64,000 bases of DNA from Sphingomonas kyeonggiensis (GTDB taxonomy: Bacteria; Pseudomonadota; Alphaproteobacteria; Sphingomonadales; Sphingomonadaceae), in NCBI RefSeq assembly GCF_014196745.1, contig NZ_JACIEH010000001.1, positions 1,674,001 through 1,738,000 of the forward strand, read 5' to 3'. The notes under the pieces are model-generated. The model saw only the letters and a list, made by a program, of their open reading frames with translations. It searched no databases and was not told the DNA's origin. Below, in pieces: positions 36,765-46,255 of the stretch. The translations under genes and the position numbers were made by a program. How positions within the stretch are numbered: the stretch's first letter is position 1; each line of letters opens with the position of its first letter.

Positions 36765-37276
36765 GCGTCGCGATCCAGTCGCTCGGCGAGCCGTACCAGC
36801 GCCCGGTGGATCAGCTCCTTGACCGATTCACGCGATATTCCCATCCGCTCGCCGATTTCCTGATACGTCATTTTCTCGAACCGATGGAGCTGAAACGCCG
36901 TCCGCGCCCGTGGTGGTAACTCAAGGATCGCGCGAACCGCGCGTTCATATTCGTCCACGCCGATCAGGATGCGCTCCGGCGAGATTGCATCGACGGGATC
37001 GTTCGCTCCCGTCAAGGGGCTATGCGCGGACATATGCCGCGCTTCCAGATAACGATGGCGCGAGATCAGGATATTGCGCGCGACCTTGAAAATGAAGCGA
37101 TCGACATTTTCGATCGGCGTGTCGCGGCGCATCGCATGCAGGCGCAGGAACACTTCCTGGATCAGGTCATCGGCTTCCGGTTCGCCGACGCGCCGCAGGA
37201 AATAGCTCCGCAGGGCGGGGCCATGCCGGCTCACCCACAGGGTTAGATCGGCTTGCATGCGCGAGGCATCGCTCAT
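36761..37276 (-). CDS. FecI-type ECF sigma factor
   Basis: Sigma factor of 171 aa. Region 2: RSYFLRRVGEPEADDLIQEVFLRLHAM and NVDRFIFKVARNILISRHRYLEAR. Region 4: LPPRARTAFQLHRFEKMTYQEIGERMGISRESVKELIHRALVRL, a typical FecI pattern (HRFE..TY.EIA..MGIS). Start 37276 has GGTGG upstream; longer in-frame starts lack this. It lies 141 bp downstream of the HlyD gene on the same strand, so it may be transcribed both from the exporter operon and from its own promoter. Confidence 0.92.
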   Translation of the reverse strand: MSDASRMQADLTLWVSRHGPALRSYFLRRVGEPEADDLIQEVFLRLHAMRRDTPIENVDRFIFKVARNILISRHRYLEARHMSAHSPLTGANDPVDAISPERILIGVDEYERAVRAILELPPRARTAFQLHRFEKMTYQEIGERMGISRESVKELIHRALVRLAERLDRDA

Positions 37277-37417
37277 CGCGCCACCCGCCCCACCTGCCAT
37301 CCGGCTTGCCCACATCGCGTGCGTCTTTCCCCTACGGCATCTGGCGTCGCAAGCATGCACGCCCTCTTGCCTGTGACGCATCGGCAAGCGGATCGGGGGG
37401 AGAGCACCCGCATCATT

Positions 37418-38704
37418 TCATTCCGATCCTGGCTGGGTTACGGGTTTCGGCTCGCGCCACACCACAGTCTCCCCGGGCTTCAGGCCCGAGAGAATTTCGA
37501 CGCCTTGCGGGGTTGCCTGGCCGACTTGTACCGCGCGTCGCTCCTCCCGGGAGCCGACGCGCACACGCACGGTCGCGGCCGGCGCACTCCCTTCCACCGC
37601 CAGAGGGGGGAGCACGATCGCGCGCGGCTTCTGCCCGGTGATCACCGCAACCGCAGCGGTCATGCCAACCCGCACCCGATTTGCCTGTCCCGCAGGCGGC
37701 GCATCGAGCGTCGCCGTCGCGACGAAGCGCGTCTTCCCGGCCGCTCCCGCATCGCCCGTATCGGCAGCGATCGACGCCACCCGGCCGGAAAGGACGATTC
37801 CAGGAAAGCCAGGGCCGGTAACGGTCACCGCCTGGCCGACCGAAAGCGCGTTCACATCCACTTCGTCGATGTCGAAGCTGGCCGACAGACCGCCGTCGCG
37901 CGCGATCAGCCCGATGAGCTGGCCGCGCGTGACCCGCCCGCCGGCATAGATCGGGGCGGCGCCCGACAGCGTCCCCATGGTCGCGGGGCGCACCATCGCG
38001 CCCGAGACCGGCGCGCGAACGACCGCAGAGCGCATTTCGTTCTCGGCGTTACGCAGGCGATCGCGCGCAACGCTCAACTCGAGCTGCGCGGCACGCACAG
38101 CCACCGCGTCGCCGCGCGCAAGCGTCTCCGCCAGCTCCTGGTGCGCCGACGTGGTCGCCATGCGCTGGGCAATCAGTTGCTGCTCGGCCCCGGCATGCTC
38201 ATTGCGCGCGATCAACCCCTTGTCGAACAGGCGGCGGCTTTCCCCGGCCTCGCGTTCGAACCGCGCCAGTTCCAGCTCGGCCAGGCGAAGGCGACGGCGT
38301 GCCGCCGCGACCTCGGGCCCGCTCGCCCAATTGGCGAGATCGCGCGCGGGCCGTTCGGACTTGAGCAGAGCCGCTTCCGCGACATTGCGCGCGTCCGCCG
38401 CCTCCCCGGTATCGAGCACCAGCAGCGTGTCCCCTGCCTGCACGCGGTTGCCGAAGGCGAAGGAGAGCGTGCGCACCGCGCCGTCGAACGGCGCCGTGAC
38501 GCCCACGGCGTCTCCCGGGGCGATCCGGCCCGCGAAAACCAGGGTCGCAACGAACGGCCGGGCCTCTACGACCAGGCTCTGTTCCGTGGCTTCCGCCGGC
38601 TGCGCGCCGCCCCCCGGCGCGGGCCGCAGCGCCCACGCGGCTGCGACAGCGATGGCCGCCAGCGCAAAGAGCCAAGGCGCAGATCGGCGCAGCATCCGCC
38701 TCAT
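37418..38704 (-). CDS. periplasmic adaptor (HlyD/MacA-type membrane fusion protein)
   Basis: Bridges an inner-membrane ABC exporter to an outer-membrane channel. It has 428 aa: an N-terminal membrane anchor (WLFALAAIAVAAAWALRP), a lipoyl half-motif (GRIAPGDAVGVTAPFDGAVRTLSFAFGNRVQAGDTLLVLD), a long coiled-coil hairpin (about 90-215; AEAALLKSERPARDL, LRLAELELARFEREAGESRRLFDKG), the second lipoyl half (VVRAPVSGAMVRP), then beta-barrel and membrane-proximal domains. The start ATG overlaps the TolC stop (ATGA). Last of the four pump genes, before FecI/FecR. Confidence 0.92.
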   Translation of the reverse strand: MRRMLRRSAPWLFALAAIAVAAAWALRPAPGGGAQPAEATEQSLVVEARPFVATLVFAGRIAPGDAVGVTAPFDGAVRTLSFAFGNRVQAGDTLLVLDTGEAADARNVAEAALLKSERPARDLANWASGPEVAAARRRLRLAELELARFEREAGESRRLFDKGLIARNEHAGAEQQLIAQRMATTSAHQELAETLARGDAVAVRAAQLELSVARDRLRNAENEMRSAVVRAPVSGAMVRPATMGTLSGAAPIYAGGRVTRGQLIGLIARDGGLSASFDIDEVDVNALSVGQAVTVTGPGFPGIVLSGRVASIAADTGDAGAAGKTRFVATATLDAPPAGQANRVRVGMTAAVAVITGQKPRAIVLPPLAVEGSAPAATVRVRVGSREERRAVQVGQATPQGVEILSGLKPGETVVWREPKPVTQPGSE

Positions 38705-40179
38705 TGATCGCTCCAGTCGATTTTCCAGCTCTCGAGGGTCGAACCGATCTGGAGGTCGAACGAGGTAAGGGCGTCGAGATAGCCGATCGTCGCGTTCAGC
38801 GCCTGGATCTGCGCGGTGCGCAGCCCGTCCTGGAGCGACAGGACCTGGAAATTGCTCGATCGCCCCGCCTCCAGCTTCTCGCGCTCGATCTCGACCGCGC
38901 GTTTCGCCAGCGTCTCGTAGCGTTGCGCCGATTCGAGCTGGAGCCACGCCGCCTCGACGCGCTGCACCGCGTCGCGCACCTGCGTCTCAACCCCCTGGTC
39001 GAGATCCTCCAGTCGCAGCTCGGCGGTGCGCAAGCTCGTGTCGGCCTCGATAACCGCCAGCTTTGGTCCCGGATCGCCGATCGGAATCGAAAGCTGCAAT
39101 CCGACGCGATTGTCGGTCCGCGGCTGCAGTGGCCCACTCAGCAAGTCACGTCCGCCGGTGCGCGTGGCGGTCGCGACCACCGACAGATCCCAAAGTCGTT
39201 GATTGCGTGCAATCCGCAGCGACTCGCGCGCCTGCTCGACGGCATAGCGCTGGGCTTGGATATCCATCCGGCTCTCCCGAGCGATCGTGATCGCCGGGAC
39301 GAGGTCGATCGGCACATGCTCCGCCGCGATGGGATCGGCGGCCTCGACATTGGTGGCAGGATCGAGCGCAAGCAGCGCCAGCAGCTGCAATTGGGCCGAT
39401 ATACGCTGCTGACGCGCCTGGTAGAGCGCGCCCTGCTGGTTCGCCTGGTCTGCTTCGGACTGGACGATATCGGCCGCCGCCATCCGGCCCGCCTCGATCA
39501 TCGCCTTGTTGATGGCGATCAACTCGCTGGTCCGGGCCAGCGCCATCTCGGCGAGCACCACCTGTGCCTGGGCCCGCTGGAGCGCGCGATAGGCAAAGGC
39601 GATGCTGCTGATCGTTTCCGCCAGCGTGTTGCGCGTCATCAGCTGGCTGGTCGCATCGCGTAGCCGGGCGATGCGCAGCGGTGCACGATTGACGGCAATG
39701 CCGCCGCCGCGCAGCAGCGGCTGGCTGAGCACCAGGGTCGCGGTATCGCCGCTCTCCCGGCGATCCAGCCGCTGGCGCCGGTCCCATACGAAGCCCAGCT
39801 GCGCGCCAGTGGGAAGCATCCAGCTGACGGTCCCGCGCACATCCGCCTGCCCGATCACCTGTCCCGCGCCGTCCGCCCGATACAGATCGGCGACGATGTC
39901 CAGCCGCGGCGCGAACCTTTGCTCGGCGGCATGGAGGCTGAAACGCTGCGCCACCCGTTCCAGAAACACCGATCGAATCGTGCGATTGTCACGCAGGCCG
40001 ATCGCCACTGCTTCCACCAGGCTGAGCGCCACGGGGCGCGCAACCTGTGACGGCCCGATGCTCGATGGCGAGGGCACGGGCGCAATCGCGGAGATGCGTT
40101 GCGCACGGGCCTGAGCTGGCACCAGGGCCGCCAGGGCCGCAAGGGCCAAGGCCGCAGGTTCAATCCGCACGTAGCGCAT
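38701..40179 (-). CDS. TolC-family outer-membrane efflux protein
   Basis: Outer-membrane channel of 492 aa. Signal peptide MRYVRIEPAALALAALAALVPAQARA. Two OEP repeats with long helices are visible (ETISSIAFAYRALQRAQAQVVLAEMALARTSELI; VETQVRDAVQRVEAAWLQLESAQRYETLAKRAVEIEREKLEAG). A conserved SNFQVLSLQDGLRTAQIQALNATIGYLDA block is near the end. The start at 40179 overlaps the permease stop by 20 bases. Second outer component of the MacB-type pump. Confidence 0.93.
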   Translation of the reverse strand: MRYVRIEPAALALAALAALVPAQARAQRISAIAPVPSPSSIGPSQVARPVALSLVEAVAIGLRDNRTIRSVFLERVAQRFSLHAAEQRFAPRLDIVADLYRADGAGQVIGQADVRGTVSWMLPTGAQLGFVWDRRQRLDRRESGDTATLVLSQPLLRGGGIAVNRAPLRIARLRDATSQLMTRNTLAETISSIAFAYRALQRAQAQVVLAEMALARTSELIAINKAMIEAGRMAAADIVQSEADQANQQGALYQARQQRISAQLQLLALLALDPATNVEAADPIAAEHVPIDLVPAITIARESRMDIQAQRYAVEQARESLRIARNQRLWDLSVVATATRTGGRDLLSGPLQPRTDNRVGLQLSIPIGDPGPKLAVIEADTSLRTAELRLEDLDQGVETQVRDAVQRVEAAWLQLESAQRYETLAKRAVEIEREKLEAGRSSNFQVLSLQDGLRTAQIQALNATIGYLDALTSFDLQIGSTLESWKIDWSDQ

Positions 40180-41368
40180 CGATCGGATTGAGTCGTGCGG
40201 CCGAGATTGCGGGATAGAGGCCGAACACCAACCCCATCCCCCCGGCCACAACGGGACCAAGCGCCAGCGTCCAGGGCGCCAAATCGAAATCCCATCCCGA
40301 TCCGCTCGCGATGGCATAGCTGATACCTGCGCCCAACAGCGATCCGGCAATGCCGCCGGCCATGCTGAGCAGAACGGCTTCGGTAAGGAACAACAGGCGC
40401 AGCGCGCCCGGCGATGCCCCGGTGGCCGCGCGCAGCCCGATTTCGCGCTGCCGTTCCATCACGCTCATGAGCATCACGTTCATCACGCCCACCCCTCCGA
40501 CCAGCAGCGAAACGGCCCCGATCGCGATCAGCATGCGGCTGTGCACCGCCTTCTGGGCCTGCATCGTCGCCAGGATCGACTGGGCGTCGAGCACGGTGAG
40601 AGTGCCTTCGCGCGGAGTCAGCCGGGCGCTGATCCGCGCGCCCGCTGCCTTGCTGTCGGCGCCCGGCTGCAGTCGAACGAGCAGCGCGTTGGGGCCACCG
40701 CCCGGGATCACGCGCCGCGCGCAGCCCGGCGGGATCATCGCCGCCATGTTGTAGTTGACCGGATCGAGCGTCTCCGGCCGCACCGGGGCCAGCACGCCCA
40801 CCACCGTGAACCCATAGCCTCCCAGCAGCAGCACGCTGCCCGGGCCCACCGCTGCGGCCGGTCCAGACAGTGCGCGTGCCGCGTCAGCCCCCAGCACCAC
40901 GGACAGCGCGCAGTCCTCTGCGGCACCGAGCATCCGGCCGCGCGCAGCGACCAGCCCTACCATTCGCGCGAGCGCCGGCGCGGGCGCGAAGATCGCGAGA
41001 TCCGCCGACGCCGCCCCCGCCCGCGCCGTGGCCCGCCCGGTGGCAAGCGCAATCACCTCCAGAACCTCGGGATCGACGACCGGCAGGGCCGCGATCGCTG
41101 TCCGGGACAGCGCGACCGGGGCATCGCCTGCCGGCACCGCCTGGATCTGGAGCATGTCGATGCCCAGCTTGGCGAACAGCTTGAGCGATTCACGCTGCGC
41201 CATGTGGCCGCTGTTGAGCATGGCGATGATCGATGCCGTTCCGATCAGGATGCCCAACAATGCCAGCGCCGAACGCCGCCCCTGCGCGCGCAGGTTGGTC
41301 CATGCCTCGGCCAGGGTGTCCGGAACATGCGAGTCGAGCCATGGTGCCGCCGGCGTGTCCATCGTCAT
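40160..41368 (-). CDS. MacB-type ABC transporter permease
   Basis: Inner-membrane mechanotransmitting permease of 402 aa. First membrane helix near residues 30-50 (RRSALALLGILIGTASIIAMLNSG). A periplasmic MacB_PCD domain of about 200 aa follows, then the FtsX domain with three C-terminal helices (IGAVSLLVGGVGVMNVMLMSVMERQREIGLRAATGA; GALRLLFLTEAVLLSMAGGIAGSLLGAG; GPVVAGGMGLVFGLYPAISAARLNPIDALR). All are typical of MacB/LolC/FtsX-family exporters. Unlike E. coli MacB, the ATPase is a separate gene, joined by an ATGA overlap. The likely cargo is a siderophore, peptide or antibiotic taken from the periplasm. Confidence 0.92.
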   Translation of the reverse strand: MTMDTPAAPWLDSHVPDTLAEAWTNLRAQGRRSALALLGILIGTASIIAMLNSGHMAQRESLKLFAKLGIDMLQIQAVPAGDAPVALSRTAIAALPVVDPEVLEVIALATGRATARAGAASADLAIFAPAPALARMVGLVAARGRMLGAAEDCALSVVLGADAARALSGPAAAVGPGSVLLLGGYGFTVVGVLAPVRPETLDPVNYNMAAMIPPGCARRVIPGGGPNALLVRLQPGADSKAAGARISARLTPREGTLTVLDAQSILATMQAQKAVHSRMLIAIGAVSLLVGGVGVMNVMLMSVMERQREIGLRAATGASPGALRLLFLTEAVLLSMAGGIAGSLLGAGISYAIASGSGWDFDLAPWTLALGPVVAGGMGLVFGLYPAISAARLNPIDALRAD

Positions 41369-42051
41369 GCCGCCCGCGCCTCGGATCCTTCGACGATCCG
41401 TCCGTCGCGCAGCCGGATCTGGCGCGGACAACTCGCCGCCAACTCCTGGTCGTGGGTCACCATCAGCACGGTGATGCCAAGCTCGGCGTTGAGGCTGCGC
41501 AGCAGCGCCATCACCTCGCGCGAGGTCGCGCTGTCGAGGCTGCCGGTCGGCTCGTCGGCCAAAAGCAGCTGCGGCTGCCCGACCAGCGCGCGTGCAATGG
41601 CAACCCGCTGGCACTGGCCGCCGGACAGCTGGCTCGGCAGGTGATCGCTCCATGCGGCCAGCCCCACGCGCGCCAGCATCGCCTCCGCCACCTCGCGGCG
41701 CGCGGGCCTTGCCACGCCGCGATACTGGAGCGGCAGCGCGACATTCTGCCACGCAGTCAATCGGGGAAGCAGCTGGAAAGACTGGAAGACGAAACCGATC
41801 AGGCGGTTGCGCAGAGAAGCGGTTGCGTGCGGGGTCCAGGAGCGGATCGCCTCGCCGCCGATTTCCAGCCGGCCGCTGCAGGGCCTGTCCAGCAGACCGA
41901 TGATGTTGAGCAAGGTGCTCTTGCCGGAGCCCGACGGCCCGACAATCGCGCAGAACTCTCCCCGCTCCACCGAAAGCGTCACGGTGTCGAGCACCGCAAG
42001 CGTTCGTGCTGGCGCGTTGTACTGCCGGCAAATCCGTTCCAGCCTAAGCAT
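41365..42051 (-). CDS. MacB/LolD-type ABC transporter ATPase
   Basis: ATPase of 228 aa. Walker A GPSGSGKST, Q-loop FVFQSFQLLPRLTAWQNVALPL, signature LSGGQCQRVAIARAL (Cys where Gln is usual after LSGGQ), Walker B LLLADEPTGSLD, and H-loop MVTHDQELA. Start 42051 (MLRLERICRQY) has GAGGGG upstream; the longer frame lacks a ribosome site. First gene of the pump operon, divergent from the TonB receptor gene across 263 bp, suggesting shared control from that region. Confidence 0.94.
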   Translation of the reverse strand: MLRLERICRQYNAPARTLAVLDTVTLSVERGEFCAIVGPSGSGKSTLLNIIGLLDRPCSGRLEIGGEAIRSWTPHATASLRNRLIGFVFQSFQLLPRLTAWQNVALPLQYRGVARPARREVAEAMLARVGLAAWSDHLPSQLSGGQCQRVAIARALVGQPQLLLADEPTGSLDSATSREVMALLRSLNAELGITVLMVTHDQELAASCPRQIRLRDGRIVEGSEARAA

Positions 42052-42314
42052 ACCGACCCCTCGAATTTGAGAGAGGCACGTCCGCCATTTACTTGTCAAT
42101 ATCGCGAACAGGGCAGAGAATGGCACTGATTATCTGCCGTTATTGCGGTGCATCGTGAGGAATATTGCTGCAACTGCGAACGCCATCTTACTGAGAAACA
42201 CGATTTATTTTTTTACATATCCCCCCGCATTGGACCGAATACGCGTCATACTTCCCGACGTGGGTGCGTCACTTGGCGACAGCGAACCGAAACGTCGAAA
42301 ATGGAGGGGAAAAT

Positions 42315-45300
42315 ATGCGCAAATGGGTGCCGGTGTCGCGATATCTGCTGCTGATCGGAACAGCGACTTTATCCGCGGCGACAATCGTTCCTGCTAAGGC
42401 CGCATCCCATGTGGTCGCGTTCCGGATCGAAGCGCAATCCATGGCCGGCGCGCTGCGCGACCTGGCATTGCAGGCCGGGGTCTCGATCATGGCGGATGCC
42501 GCGCTCACCCAGGGCAAAGTCGCGCCGCGCTATGTGGCCACCAGCGACGTCGAGGTGGCGCTGACGGCGTTGCTGCGCGGGAGCGGGCTCTCCTATCGTC
42601 GGCGCGGCGCGGTGTTCGTGGTGCGCGCAGGCCCTTCGGCCGACACCGACACGAAGCCACAATCGGACCAGACGGCAGTGGTCCAGCAGCAGGAACCCAC
42701 GGATTCAGGCGTGATCGTCGTGACCGCCCAGAAGATGCGTGAATCGGTGCAGGACGTGCCGATCGCCGTAAGCGCCTTCTCTTCCGCAGCGCTCGACAGC
42801 CAGAAGATCGAGACGGGGGGCGAGTTGTTGCGCGCCATTCCCAACGTCACTTTCTCGAAGAGCAATTTCTCCGGCTTCAACTTCTCAATCCGCGGCGTCG
42901 GAACCAAGGCCGTTTCGGCCAGTTCCGATCCGGCGGTCGCCGTCAGCTTCAACAACACGCCTCTGATCCGCAATCGCCTGTTCGAGCAGGAATTCTTCGA
43001 CGTCGAGCGCGTCGAAGTGCTGCGCGGGCCGCAAGGCACGCTATATGGCCGCAACGCGACCGCCGGCGTCGTCAACGTGCTGCCCGTGCTGCCGACCGAC
43101 AAGCTCGAAGGTTCGCTTTCCCTCGAGGCAGGAAATTATGAGACCCGGCGCGTCAGCGGGATGGTCAACCTGCCGCTCAGCAGCACGATGGCGGTCCGTG
43201 CCGCCGGTGCCTACACCAAGCGGGACGGCTTCGAATATAACAGCTTCAACCGAACCCATGTGAATGGACGCGACCTGTGGTCGACCCGTGTCTCGGCGTC
43301 CTGGAAGCCGAGCAGCGATTTCACTGCGAGCGTGCTGTGGCAGCATTTCGAAGAGGACGACAACCGCTCACGCAGTGGCAAACAGCTCTGTACCCGCGAC
43401 GATGGCCCGAGCCAGATCGGTACCACGCCGGTGCCCACCGCCCTGCGAGCACGGCTGAGCCAAGGTTGCCGCCCGGCATCGTTGTATGACGACGCGGCAT
43501 TCGGCATGCCCAATGCCGAGAGCCTGCCGCAGGTGTTCGTCGCCAGCAACATCGGGATCGGCAGCCTGCCCCCGGATTACGCGCCGATCTTTGCGGTACC
43601 CCAATTGACGGACCCTTATGCCGGGCTGACCCAATCGCGTAATCTGCGCGAGATTTCGACAAGCTACGATCCGGTATTTCGTGCTCGCAACGATTTCTAT
43701 CAGTTCAATCTCGCGCTCGACGTCGCCGACGGGCTGCAGCTGATATCGCAAAGCGCCTATGCCCGGGACCGTTATTATTCGTCGCAGGACTATAATCGGT
43801 TCGCGTCCAACCCGATCTTCGGCGATTCCACCCAGCCTGGACTGACCGGCGCGCTGGACACCCAGGTCATTGCGCCGAATCTGACGCCGGGCGGCGTCTT
43901 CACCGACCCACAGCTCGGTGCCTCGAACCGCTTCCTGTCGGTGGACCTAAGCCAATCGCGAAACGAGCAATGGACCCAGGAGCTGCGGTTCCAATCGTCT
44001 TGGAATGGCCCCCTGAACATCAGCCTTGGCGCCAATTACCTGAAATTCAAATCCGAAGACGACTATTATGTCTTCAGCAATTTCTTCACGCTCATTTCTC
44101 AATATTTCTACAATCTAGACGCAAACTTTGACTTCGACAAGAATACGTACACCATTGGCACACGCAATTGCAAGCCGACCGGATCCGCCGACAGTGTGGC
44201 AGACTGTATCTATGTCGACCCCAATCCGCTCGCCAGCATCAACGGCGAAGGGCATAATTACTTTCGCAGCAAGAATGTCGTGAAGACCGAGAGCTGGGCC
44301 CTGTTTGGCGAGACCTATTACAAGCTGACGGATTCGTTGAAGTTGACTGCCGGCCTGCGCTACACCAACGATGCGAAGACGAGCACGCCCTATCCCAGCC
44401 AATTGTTGCTGGGCGTCGGCCCGGTGCTGAGCGGATCGACGGGCGGCAAGTCGGCGATCGGCTATCCGGCCCAGCCGGACATCGTCCAGAAATGGGGACG
44501 TTTCAGCGGCCGCGCGGTGTTCGACTGGAAGCCCCGGCTTTCGTTCACCGACGAAACCATGGTCTATGCGTCGTTCTCGCACGGCTACAAAGGCGGCGGC
44601 GCGAACCCGCCGCGCGTAGATTTCGATCCCGAAATCGTGCGCTACCAGCCCTTGGCGCAGACTTTTGAACCCGAATATGTGAACGCCTTCGAAATCGGCA
44701 CCAAGAATGTGCTGGGAAACGGCAAAGGCGGGTTCAATCTCACCGGTTTCTACTATGACTACACCAACTACCAGGTGTCGCAGATCGTCGATCGCATCTC
44801 GCTCAACGAGAATTTCGACGCGAAGAGCATGGGACTGGAGCTGGAGACCTGGTGGCGGCCGTCGCGCAATTTCCGGATGAACCTGAACGCCGGCTATCTG
44901 CGCACGCGCATTGCCAAGGGCGAACGCTCGATCGACATCATGAACCGGACCCAGGGCAATCCCGATTGGGTGGTCGTGCGCCCGTGGATCCAGGTGCCTT
45001 CGAACTGCATCGCGCCCCGTGCAGCGGTGGAGACCATCCTGGCGTCGCCGCTTTCGCAGTCACCCGATGGCGGGCTTGGCCCCTATGCGCTTGCGGCGCT
45101 GTGCAGCGCATCGAACCGGCTCGGCGACTATGAGCCGGGCGCGCCCGAGGGACAGATCCCCTATTACGCGCTGATGGGATTCACCTACGACCCGCTGCTG
45201 CCCTACAATCCCGCCCTCAGCCCGCTGGGGACGCTGGGCGGCACGGACCCGCGCAGCGGCGCCCCCAATGGCGGGCGCGGTTTCTACGCCGATCTGGGCG

Positions 45301-45653
45301 GCAACGAACTGCCCAATTCGCCGCGCGTGACCGTGAACATCGGCGCCGAATACAGCGTTTTCGCCGATGCCTGGAAAGTGACGCTGCGCGGCGACTATTA
45401 TCGCCAGGGGCCAAGCTTCGCCCGGGTCTACAACACCGCCTATGACCGGCTGCACGGCTGGAACAACGTCAATGTCGCGCTGACTGCCGAGAATTCGGTG
45501 TGGAACATGACGGCCCAGTTCTACGTCAAGAACCTGTTCAACGACACGCCCATCACCGATGCGTTCACCAATTCGGACGACACGGGCCTGACCACCAACG
45601 TCTTCACGCTGGAACCGCGCATCATCGGCTTCCGCCTCTCGAAGCGCTTCTGA
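42315..45653 (+). CDS. TonB-dependent receptor with STN signalling domain
   Basis: Outer-membrane receptor of 1112 aa, well above the usual 700-900. Signal peptide to about residue 30, then an STN domain (AFRIEAQSMAGALRDLALQAGVSIMADAAL...ALTALLRGSGLSYRRRGAVFVV, about 35-105). The plug follows, with a TonB-box-like DSGVIVVTAQ and VERVEVLRGPQGTLYGRNATAGVVNV. A 22-strand-type barrel comes last and ends IGFRLSKRF. The STN domain marks it as a transducer contacting a FecR-type protein; the FecI/FecR pair at 35766-37276 is the natural partner. ATG 42315 has GGAGGGG eight bases upstream. Ligand unknown. Confidence 0.93.
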   Translation: MRKWVPVSRYLLLIGTATLSAATIVPAKAASHVVAFRIEAQSMAGALRDLALQAGVSIMADAALTQGKVAPRYVATSDVEVALTALLRGSGLSYRRRGAVFVVRAGPSADTDTKPQSDQTAVVQQQEPTDSGVIVVTAQKMRESVQDVPIAVSAFSSAALDSQKIETGGELLRAIPNVTFSKSNFSGFNFSIRGVGTKAVSASSDPAVAVSFNNTPLIRNRLFEQEFFDVERVEVLRGPQGTLYGRNATAGVVNVLPVLPTDKLEGSLSLEAGNYETRRVSGMVNLPLSSTMAVRAAGAYTKRDGFEYNSFNRTHVNGRDLWSTRVSASWKPSSDFTASVLWQHFEEDDNRSRSGKQLCTRDDGPSQIGTTPVPTALRARLSQGCRPASLYDDAAFGMPNAESLPQVFVASNIGIGSLPPDYAPIFAVPQLTDPYAGLTQSRNLREISTSYDPVFRARNDFYQFNLALDVADGLQLISQSAYARDRYYSSQDYNRFASNPIFGDSTQPGLTGALDTQVIAPNLTPGGVFTDPQLGASNRFLSVDLSQSRNEQWTQELRFQSSWNGPLNISLGANYLKFKSEDDYYVFSNFFTLISQYFYNLDANFDFDKNTYTIGTRNCKPTGSADSVADCIYVDPNPLASINGEGHNYFRSKNVVKTESWALFGETYYKLTDSLKLTAGLRYTNDAKTSTPYPSQLLLGVGPVLSGSTGGKSAIGYPAQPDIVQKWGRFSGRAVFDWKPRLSFTDETMVYASFSHGYKGGGANPPRVDFDPEIVRYQPLAQTFEPEYVNAFEIGTKNVLGNGKGGFNLTGFYYDYTNYQVSQIVDRISLNENFDAKSMGLELETWWRPSRNFRMNLNAGYLRTRIAKGERSIDIMNRTQGNPDWVVVRPWIQVPSNCIAPRAAVETILASPLSQSPDGGLGPYALAALCSASNRLGDYEPGAPEGQIPYYALMGFTYDPLLPYNPALSPLGTLGGTDPRSGAPNGGRGFYADLGGNELPNSPRVTVNIGAEYSVFADAWKVTLRGDYYRQGPSFARVYNTAYDRLHGWNNVNVALTAENSVWNMTAQFYVKNLFNDTPITDAFTNSDDTGLTTNVFTLEPRIIGFRLSKRF

Positions 45654-45663
45654 GCTCCGGGGC

Positions 45664-45700
45664 GCGCGCCCGATCCCCGCCCACCGGGGATCGGGCGCGC
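45664..45700. terminator. perfect 16-bp hairpin after the receptor gene
   Basis: GCGCGCCCGATCCCCG (45664-45679) pairs perfectly with 45685-45700 around a CCCAC loop. It lies 11 bp after the receptor stop and 38 bp before the DUF2147 start. There is no U-tract, so it may be a processing or attenuating stem rather than a full terminator. Confidence 0.65.
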
Positions 45701-45737
45701 ATGCCCGTGCATCGACATGTTCACCATGGAGGTACCG

Positions 45738-46202
45738 TTGCCTGCCAAGTCTCTCGTCAACGACATGCGCATGCTGTCGATCATCGCGGTTTCGCTGCTG
45801 GCGGCCAGCCCGGTGTCGAGCCCGGCGCAATCCGCCCAGGACTCTCCGCTGGTCGGCAAATGGCATACCGAGCGCAAGGACGGGATGGTCGAAATCCACC
45901 GTTGCGGCACCGCGCTATGTGGGCGCGTGATAGACGGGGCACCGCTGCGAGCCAATCCGGACCAGCGCGACGTCCATAATCCCAACGCCTCGCTGCGCAC
46001 GCGCAAGGTGAAGGGACTTCGCGTGCTGGATGGGTTTTCGGGAGGTCCCAAGCGCTGGAAAGGCGGGCCACTCTACGACCCTGAAACCGGCAATCTCGCG
46101 AGCAAGGGCACCCTCACGCTATCGGATACCAACACATTGGCGGTGCAGGGATGCATTGCCGTGTTCCTTTGCCGCACGCAGACCTGGCGCCGCGCGCGCT
46201 GA
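45738..46202 (+). CDS. DUF2147 secreted protein
   Basis: Predicted 154-aa exported protein of the DUF2147 family (lipocalin-like beta barrel). A signal peptide MRMLSIIAVSLLAASPVSS is followed by the family body: PLVGKWHTERKDGMVEIHRCGTALCGRVI and LYDPETGNLASKGTLTLSDTNTLAVQGCIAVFLCRTQTWRR. Four Cys could form disulfides. The best start is TTG at 45738, five bases after GGAGG; an in-frame ATG at 45717 lacks a ribosome site. Downstream of the receptor on the same strand, separated by a strong hairpin, followed by a clear terminator. Role in the family is unknown. Confidence 0.85.
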   Translation: MPAKSLVNDMRMLSIIAVSLLAASPVSSPAQSAQDSPLVGKWHTERKDGMVEIHRCGTALCGRVIDGAPLRANPDQRDVHNPNASLRTRKVKGLRVLDGFSGGPKRWKGGPLYDPETGNLASKGTLTLSDTNTLAVQGCIAVFLCRTQTWRRAR

Positions 46203-46223
46203 GAATTCGACGTGGAATGCGCG

Positions 46224-46255
46224 AAGGGGCGTGCTTCGGGGGAAGCATGCCCCTT
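46224..46255 (+). terminator. intrinsic terminator after DUF2147
   Basis: Stem AAGGGGCGTGCTTC (46224-46237) pairs with 46242-46255 with one G-T mismatch, loop GGGG, followed by CTTCTTTC. It is placed 21 bp after the DUF2147 stop. Confidence 0.8.
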
